From JAWLHU01 sp049324875 (GTDB lineage Bacteria; Bacillota; Sulfobacillia; Symbiobacteriales; Symbiobacteriaceae): DNA of 64,000 nt. Within the stretch, counting starts at the first letter, position 1, and each line of letters starts with the position of its first letter. Below the pieces are notes generated by a model that was not told the origin of the DNA, ran no database searches, and saw only the letters and a program-made list of their open reading frames with translations. The DNA lies in assembly GCA_049324875.1 (NCBI GenBank), contig JBMONC010000043.1:1-64000 (forward strand), written 5' to 3'. This document shows positions 58,679 through 64,000 of the stretch, piece by piece. Both the position numbers and the translations under genes were made by a program.

Positions 58679-59515
58679 TCAGACCAGCTTCATGAAGGCC
58701 TCGAGCAGGGCCCGGGCAACCGGGCCGGGCCGGCCGTCACCCACCTGCCTGCCGTCGATCTCCACGATCGGCATCACCTCGGAGGTGGTGGAGGTAACCC
58801 ACATCTCCGTGCAGCGGGAGAGCTCCTCGACCGGAATCCCCTCCTCCCTGACCGGGTAGCCGAGCTGCCGGGCCAGTTCGAGGGTCACCTCGCGGGTGAT
58901 GCCGCCGAGGATGTAGTTGCACCGGGGGTAGGTCCGAATCTCCCCGTCGAGCACCGCCATGAAGTTGGAGGAGGAGCCCTCGATGGCGTAGCCGTCCCGG
59001 ATGAAGATCGCCTCGTAGGCCCCCGCCTCCGCCGCCTTCTGCTTGGCCAGGGCGTTCGGCAGGAGGGAGACCGATTTGATGTCGCAGCGCGCCCAGCGCT
59101 GGTCGGGCGTGGTAATCACCTTGACGCCCTTCTCGTGGGATGCGTTGTGGTAGGCGAACGGGCGGGCGATCGCCACCACGGTCGGCTTGTACTCCCCGGT
59201 GGGGAAGGCGTGGGTCCGCGGGCTGTACGCCCCGCGGCTCACCTGAATATAGACGGTCGCTTCGGAGAGGTTATTCATAGCGATCAACTGGCGCGAGACC
59301 CGGTCCAACTCGACCAGGTCGGGCTCGGGCATCCGCAGTTCCCGAGCGCTGCGGGCCAACCGCTTCAAGTGCCCCTCCATCTGAAACGGCCGTCCGTTGT
59401 AGACCCGAACCACCTCATAGATGCCATCGGCCAGCAGGAAAGAGCGGTCCTCCACCGGAATCAGCGCCTCTTCGTAGGGCACAAACCGCCCATTCAGGTA
59501 GACCGTCAGCGACAT
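58679..59515 (-). CDS. D-amino acid aminotransferase / class IV PLP aminotransferase
   Basis: 278 residues, fold type IV. PLP Lys in DIKSVSLLPNALAKQKA, the IRDGYAIEGSSSNFMAVLDG stretch, and TSTTSEVMPIVEIDGRQVGD near the C-terminus. This pattern fits D-alanine aminotransferase better than branched-chain enzymes, so a role in D-Glu/D-Ala supply for the wall is likely. The ATG at 59515 is chosen because the family begins here; the frame is open 25 codons upstream. Confidence 0.9.
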   Translation of the reverse strand: MSLTVYLNGRFVPYEEALIPVEDRSFLLADGIYEVVRVYNGRPFQMEGHLKRLARSARELRMPEPDLVELDRVSRQLIAMNNLSEATVYIQVSRGAYSPRTHAFPTGEYKPTVVAIARPFAYHNASHEKGVKVITTPDQRWARCDIKSVSLLPNALAKQKAAEAGAYEAIFIRDGYAIEGSSSNFMAVLDGEIRTYPRCNYILGGITREVTLELARQLGYPVREEGIPVEELSRCTEMWVTSTTSEVMPIVEIDGRQVGDGRPGPVARALLEAFMKLV

Positions 59516-59622
59516 CTGACCCGACCCCCCACCCAACAACTTCAATATCGTGTGTTCACGATAACACAACGGTTGGGAGTCTTCAATCATACCGAAGGAC
59601 TACAGATGAAGGAGGTGAGCCT

Positions 59623-60699
59623 GTGCGCCTGCGCACCGGCCTGGTCGCCGCTGCCCTCCTGATCCAGCTCTGCGCATTGGCCGACCCGAACCCCCTCCGC
59701 TCCGCAGCCCAACCCTCATCACCCGCCGGTGCCGCCGAAACAGGCCAACTCCGCCGCGGGCTGGAGCTGGTGCGGCGGGAGATCGCCCGCCGCTTCGGTG
59801 CGGAGGAGCTGCTCCCGGACCAGCCCTGGGAGCTTTCTCTGGACGAAGCGGGGGTGGGCGTGCAGTGCCTCCCGGCGGAGGCCTCAGAGTCCGTGGTCCT
59901 CTGCCAGTACGGGCCCGAGGCGGGGGCTCCGCTCTGGCAGGGGATCTTCTGGCGTGAACAGGGGAGCTGGCTGGCGCAGCTCTACCCTGAGCCACCTGCC
60001 TCCCTTGCCCATGAGCGCATGCAGTTCCTCGGGTCCCTGGGGTGCAAAGCCTGCTCGGGGAGGCTCCGACAGGTGCGGTGGGGAGAGGACGGGCAGGGCT
60101 GGGAACTCCTGGTGGTCCACGACAGGGGAACCGAGGCGGCGCCGATGGAGGAGGTCCACCTGCTCCGCCTGTTCAGCAGGGAGTGGCGGACGCTTTGGGC
60201 GCCGGGCCCCGGCGACTGGAACTGGGGCCACGCCCGGGTGACCCTGCTGGGGGCGGGGCTGGACGGCTTCTCGGTCCGCTCCTCCTCCTGGAGCCGGCAG
60301 GACCGGTTCGCCGGCTACCTGGCGGAGCCGCCGGACGGCGAGCACCGCTGGTTTCAGGAGCGGTGGGTTCGCCGGGGTCCTGCCTACATCCTCCGGGATC
60401 AGGTGGAGGAGCCCGGCGCTTACGGTGCCCTGGTCCGCCTGATCTACTACCTCAGCCACCGCTACGACCAGCGGGCGGAGGGGCTGCTTGGGCCGGAGAT
60501 CGGGCTGGAGGAGGCGCGCACAGCCCTGGCACAGCAGCCGCCGCGCCAGGGCTGGGGCGTGGAGCGGGTGGAGCCCGGCACCTTTCGCCTCGATCGGGAC
60601 GGCGACGGGCAACCGGACCTGGAGGCGGTCTTCACCCAGCTGTCGGAGGGGTGGGCGCTGACCGGGCTGGGGGCGCCGGCTAACGCCGGCGAAAGGTGA
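59623..60699 (+). CDS. secreted protein of unknown function
   Basis: 358 residues. An N-terminal signal peptide (RLRTGLVAAALLIQLCALAD) is followed by a Ser/Ala/Pro stretch. The mature part is Trp-rich and acidic. It includes a CKAC pair near residue 140 and a C-terminal DRDGDGQPDLEAVF, resembling a calcium-binding DxDxDGxxD loop. Family not recognised. GTG start with AAGGAGGTGAG upstream. Its 3' end overlaps the convergent patatin gene by 20 bp. Confidence 0.75.
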   Translation: MRLRTGLVAAALLIQLCALADPNPLRSAAQPSSPAGAAETGQLRRGLELVRREIARRFGAEELLPDQPWELSLDEAGVGVQCLPAEASESVVLCQYGPEAGAPLWQGIFWREQGSWLAQLYPEPPASLAHERMQFLGSLGCKACSGRLRQVRWGEDGQGWELLVVHDRGTEAAPMEEVHLLRLFSREWRTLWAPGPGDWNWGHARVTLLGAGLDGFSVRSSSWSRQDRFAGYLAEPPDGEHRWFQERWVRRGPAYILRDQVEEPGAYGALVRLIYYLSHRYDQRAEGLLGPEIGLEEARTALAQQPPRQGWGVERVEPGTFRLDRDGDGQPDLEAVFTQLSEGWALTGLGAPANAGER

Positions 60700-62632
60700 G
60701 GCCGAGGAAGAAGCCGACGACCAGTGGGAAGAGGCTGGTGCCCATTAGCAGCCAGAAGCGCAGGTGCTCATACTCCTGGGGGATGACGATCCAGCCGAAC
60801 CAGGCGCCCACCAACATGCTGATCCCATGGAGGATGGAGAGCAGCAGGGACCAGCCCAGAAGCTTGACCACCATCTGGCCACCCCCGGCGTAGTTCAGCC
60901 CGGCCGCCTCCAGGATGACGGCCACCAGCCGCCCGGTCATCCGCCAGAGCGGCCCCCGGTTCTGCCACAGATGCCGCCAGTTCAGCCCGCTGTCGGACAT
61001 GGGGGGAAGGACCGGCGGGTCCTCCGCCGCGTACTCGGGGATCGCCTCCCGCAGCCAGCGGTAGGCATAGTACCGGCCCACCTCGTAGTCGTGCCGGAGG
61101 AACTCCTCGGAGAAGAAGCCGCCGAAGTTGTGCAGATCCTCGCCCCGGAGCATCCGAGGGTCCTCGGGGGTGATCTCGCTGAGCCCAACCCAGGGCTGCG
61201 TCAGACCCAGGCTGACCGCCAGGTTGACGTGGATCTCCTCCAGCGCTTCCTGGTGGGCCCCCGGTGCCTCCGGATCGGCACCCCAGAGGCCGAGATACGC
61301 CTCCCGCAGGTCGGTGATCGCCCGAAGGATCGACTGGTGAGCCTCCCGGACCCTTCCCGGCGGCAGCCGGTCCACCCACTCCAGGTCCCGCTCGAAGCGG
61401 TCGCTGACCAGCCACCGGTAGAAGCGGCGAACGGCCTGGCCGAAGAGGTCCGGGTTGATCAGCCCGATCGGGGCCTCCCCGTCGGCCAGCGTGGCCCCGG
61501 CGCGACGGAGCACCTCCCAGTCGGGGTGGCGCCGGTCGATGCGGTTCAGCAGCTCGCCGGAGGAGGGCGCCTGCGGCTCCGATGCGATCTGCCACCCCAG
61601 CTCCGCCAGGAACCGGAAGAGCCGGACGAGCTTGGTGTTGCTGTAGGAGACGCGCGGGCGGCCGATGTAGGGGGACGAGGCGAGGGTCCAGAGGTGGACC
61701 GACCGGGTGAATAGGTCCCACCAGGTGCGGCGGCGGCCGGTCCGGATCGCTTCGGGGGTGGATGAGGGCGGTTCCGGCTCGATAAAGAGCACGCACCGGC
61801 GGGGATCGTAGACCAGCGCCTCCAGCCCCGGCTCCCCCCGCCCCCCCGTCACCAGCGCCAGGTCGGCGATGGCTCGCTCGGCGGGCTGGTTGTCGAGGAT
61901 GCCCCCGTCGGCGTAGAGCATCTTCCGCTGGATGCCAGGATCGGCTCGGTGCAGCCGCTCCAGGAGCGCATCGTTCTCCCAGATCTCCTCCAGCTGCCCG
62001 GGAATCCAGATCCGCTCCGCCCAGGGGACGGTCAGCGGGTCGAAGGCGCCGGGAAAGGCGGCGCTGGCCTGGGCGATCCGGCCAACCCGCTGCCAGATGG
62101 CAGGCGGGTAGGGGCTCTGATCCAACCGATGCGGGTTGGGCGGGGTGAAGCGGAAGGTGACCGCCTCGGTGAACTGCCTCTCCTCGGTCTCACCCGAAAG
62201 CAGGGGGAGCCCGTCGATGTTGGTGATGGTCATGGTCAGGCAGAGGCGCGGCGAGGGATAGGCAGGCTGGAAGTCCCGGTGAACCGGGTCGGCCACCAGG
62301 TTCTCTTCCACGATCCGACGCACCGCCCGGGAGGAGAGGATCCCCCTGTCCAGCATCTTGCGTGCTCGCCGGGCCTCGTCCACCGTCTCATACCCGGTGG
62401 CCAGCTCCTGCAGGGTGTACTCGGTCCACCGGGGAAGGATCTGCTCAAAGGGCACGCCGCTGACGAGGCACTTCGCAGCCGCCGCCCCAACCAGCGAACC
62501 CGCCGAGGCGCCGGCGATCACATCCACCGTCAACGGAGCGCCGGCCCTCACCGCCCGGAGGAGTTCGTAGACCACCCCGGCCTCGAAGGTGCCCAGGGCC
62601 ACCGCCCCGGAGAGAACCAGCACCAGCCGCAT
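60680..62632 (-). CDS. patatin-like phospholipase with C-terminal membrane helices
   Basis: 650 residues. Patatin domain in the first ~330 residues: oxyanion-type SGAVALGTFEAGVVYELL, nucleophile in AGASAGSLVG, and catalytic Asp in MLYADGGILDNQPAERA. A long middle region (DUF3376-like) follows, then two helices at the end (LLGWSLLLSILHGISMLVGA and FWLLMGTSLFPLVVGFFLG). Probably a membrane-bound lipid acyl hydrolase. The ATG at 62632 is chosen because GGAGGGAGCC precedes it. Confidence 0.88.
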   Translation of the reverse strand: MRLVLVLSGAVALGTFEAGVVYELLRAVRAGAPLTVDVIAGASAGSLVGAAAAKCLVSGVPFEQILPRWTEYTLQELATGYETVDEARRARKMLDRGILSSRAVRRIVEENLVADPVHRDFQPAYPSPRLCLTMTITNIDGLPLLSGETEERQFTEAVTFRFTPPNPHRLDQSPYPPAIWQRVGRIAQASAAFPGAFDPLTVPWAERIWIPGQLEEIWENDALLERLHRADPGIQRKMLYADGGILDNQPAERAIADLALVTGGRGEPGLEALVYDPRRCVLFIEPEPPSSTPEAIRTGRRRTWWDLFTRSVHLWTLASSPYIGRPRVSYSNTKLVRLFRFLAELGWQIASEPQAPSSGELLNRIDRRHPDWEVLRRAGATLADGEAPIGLINPDLFGQAVRRFYRWLVSDRFERDLEWVDRLPPGRVREAHQSILRAITDLREAYLGLWGADPEAPGAHQEALEEIHVNLAVSLGLTQPWVGLSEITPEDPRMLRGEDLHNFGGFFSEEFLRHDYEVGRYYAYRWLREAIPEYAAEDPPVLPPMSDSGLNWRHLWQNRGPLWRMTGRLVAVILEAAGLNYAGGGQMVVKLLGWSLLLSILHGISMLVGAWFGWIVIPQEYEHLRFWLLMGTSLFPLVVGFFLGLTFRRR

Positions 62633-62703
62633 CGGCTCGGCTCCCTCCGTGTGCCGGCCCACCTCCCTTTCCGCCGCGCCGTGCACGTGCATCCACTCCC
62701 ACG

Positions 62704-62746
62704 AGGGGACCCGCATTCCGCCCGGGGGCGGGAATGGGGTCCCCTG
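62704..62746. terminator. hairpin between the MCP and patatin genes
   Basis: Long imperfect stem (AGGGGACCCxCATTCC with its complement) around a GC-rich loop 15 bp past the MCP stop. No T-run. Confidence 0.45.
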
Positions 62747-62760
62747 TTCTCACTTATCGC

Positions 62761-63957
62761 CTACTGCTTCGAGGGCGCCGCCTCCGCAGCAGGGGTCGGC
62801 CTGTTCAGCCAGCCGGCCACCTCCTGGGTCTCAGCCGCCAATCCCCTGGCGGAGGAGGCGACCTGCTCCCAGATGGAGGCCTGCTCCCGGGTGGTCTCCG
62901 CGAGCTCGCTCAGGTTGGTCTTGCCCGCGATCTGGGCCATCTGCTGGATCAGGCGGACCGCCTCACCGGTGGAGGCCGCCATCTCCTCCGTGGTGGCAGA
63001 GTTCTCCTCGGCCACGGAGGCGATCTCACCCATCGCCCGGGTAACCTCCTCGGAGCCGGTCAGCATCTGCTCAGCCGAGCCCAGGATCTCCTGGACCAGC
63101 TCCCGGGTCTCCCCGACGATCCGGACCACCTGCTGCATCGACTCCCCGGCGGTGGCCGCCAGGGCGGTGCCCTTCCGGACCTCCTCGGTCCCGGCGGCGA
63201 TCGCCTTCTGCACCTCTTCCATGCCATGCTGGCTCTTGCCGATCAGGGCAGCGATCTCCTCGGTCGCCTTCTTGGAGCGCTCGGCCAGCTTGCGCACCTC
63301 GTCGGCCACGACGGCGAAGCCCCTGCCCGCCTCCCCGGCCCGGGCCGCCTCGATGGCGGCGTTGAGCGCCAGCAGGTTGGTCTGCTCGGCGATCTCGGTG
63401 ATCACCTGCACGATGCCGGCAATCTGGTTGGACTGGTGGCTGAAGTCCTCCACCTTGGCACCGGCTGCAAAGACCGTCTCCTTGATCTTGTCCATGCCCT
63501 TGATCACCTGCTCCACCGCCTGGCCGCTCTCCGTGGCCAGCGCGGCGGCGGAGTTGGCCGCATCGGCCACCCGCTTGGTCGCCCCGGTCACCTTGTGGAT
63601 CATCCTGGACATGTCCTGCACCGACTGGTTGGCGCTCCCCACCGAGATCGCCTGGTTCTGGGCGCCCTCGGAGATCTGGTGCGCCGAGTCGGAGAGCTGC
63701 TTGAAGACCTCCAGCGCATCGTCCACCAGCTGCCGCTGCTCGCTGGCGCCCGCCGCCGCCTCGGTGATGCCGGTGGCCAGGTCGTAGCTGACCTGCACCG
63801 CGCTGGCGGAGGCGCCCGCCACCTGTCCGGCCACCGACGCCATCCTGTTCGCCCGCTCCGCGAGATCGGTCCAGCGGGGCTGAGCCTCCTGCGCCCCGTC
63901 GGTCGCCCTCCCGACCTCCACCTTCGCCTTCTTCCGCCACCAGAACGTTCCTGACAC
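62761..63957 (-). CDS. soluble methyl-accepting chemotaxis protein
   Basis: 398 residues with no membrane helix and no recognisable sensor domain. It is almost entirely the MCP coiled coil, with the tip ALNAAIEAARAGEAGRGFAV then VADEVRKLAERSKKATEEI. A cytoplasmic chemoreceptor, possibly acting with the energy state or a partner protein. The GTG at 63957 is chosen: AGGAGG lies nine bases upstream, whereas an ATG at 63966 directly abuts that site. The leader contains a TTCGGTA/TACCGAA inverted repeat (63972-63999). Confidence 0.9.
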   Translation of the reverse strand: MSGTFWWRKKAKVEVGRATDGAQEAQPRWTDLAERANRMASVAGQVAGASASAVQVSYDLATGITEAAAGASEQRQLVDDALEVFKQLSDSAHQISEGAQNQAISVGSANQSVQDMSRMIHKVTGATKRVADAANSAAALATESGQAVEQVIKGMDKIKETVFAAGAKVEDFSHQSNQIAGIVQVITEIAEQTNLLALNAAIEAARAGEAGRGFAVVADEVRKLAERSKKATEEIAALIGKSQHGMEEVQKAIAAGTEEVRKGTALAATAGESMQQVVRIVGETRELVQEILGSAEQMLTGSEEVTRAMGEIASVAEENSATTEEMAASTGEAVRLIQQMAQIAGKTNLSELAETTREQASIWEQVASSARGLAAETQEVAGWLNRPTPAAEAAPSKQ

Positions 63958-64000
63958 CGAAATCATCCTCCTTCGGTAGAAATAACCATTTATACCGAAT

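Noticed and set aside
59600..60683. Alternative genes in other frames over the secreted unknown protein
   Set aside because: The plus frame starting at 59623 has a good ribosome site and signal peptide; the others give Arg/Gly/Pro-rich mirrors.

Overview
The window is very GC-rich DNA in which bias at third codon positions gives long antisense open frames. It looks like a thermophilic, monoderm-like, spore-former-lineage Firmicute, and Symbiobacterium or a close relative is my best guess. Reasons: purine-rich Bacillus-type Shine-Dalgarno sites with many GTG/TTG starts, a Bacillus-like rRNA leader, a type IV pilus cluster without secretin genes, B12-dependent ribonucleotide reductase with NrdR, an 11-subunit Nuo complex without NuoEFG, and paired TAXI-TRAP transport genes. 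The organism call is inference. A run of 100 N (20339-20438) marks an assembly gap.

Layout. 1-420: 5' end of a 16S rRNA gene on the minus strand with tandem promoters. 461-4460: peptide ABC transporter operon (dppABC-like). 4510-6540: lamin-tail protein and a MocR regulator. 6545-8525: ferredoxin-fusion gene and a divergent acetamidase/formamidase. 8537-11390: a DUF2797-type protein and a cNMP/AAA/patatin fusion. 11447-14540: nrdR-nrdJ with NrdR boxes in the promoter. 14754-16520: permease remnant, sirtuin and a small hypothetical gene. 16654-26198: type IV pilus operon pilB-T-C-pilin-pilin-pilV-pilX-fimT-M-N-O. 26397-28420: two small hypothetical genes and an MCP. 28439-30741: aldehyde ferredoxin oxidoreductase and a MoaD/ThiS-like protein. 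30865-32115: alanyl-tRNA editing protein. 32133-39785: L-2-hydroxyglutarate oxidase, TRAP permease, two TAXI binding proteins and a CitA/CitB-type two-component system. 39967-40650: HD-GYP phosphodiesterase. 40852-51891: nuo operon in the order B-A-C-D-H-I-J-K-L-M-N. 52099-54751: GMC oxidoreductase and HAD hydrolase. 54902-57067: TPR protein, 42-residue secreted peptide and XRE regulator. 57204-57470: intergenic repeats. 57547-59515: phosphofructokinase and D-amino acid aminotransferase. 59623-63957: secreted unknown protein, membrane patatin and soluble MCP.

The most interesting locus is 54902-57067. A TPR protein resembling peptide receptors is followed by a tiny gene encoding a signal peptide plus a 19-residue mature peptide, and then by a convergent XRE-family regulator. 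The TPR and XRE promoters share a 20-bp sequence (18/20 identical) across the -10 element. This has the parts of a secreted-peptide signalling circuit (compare Rap-Phr, PlcR-PapR, Rgg-SHP), but it does not match one I recognise.

Most remaining genes are recognisable housekeeping, respiratory, transport and motility functions.
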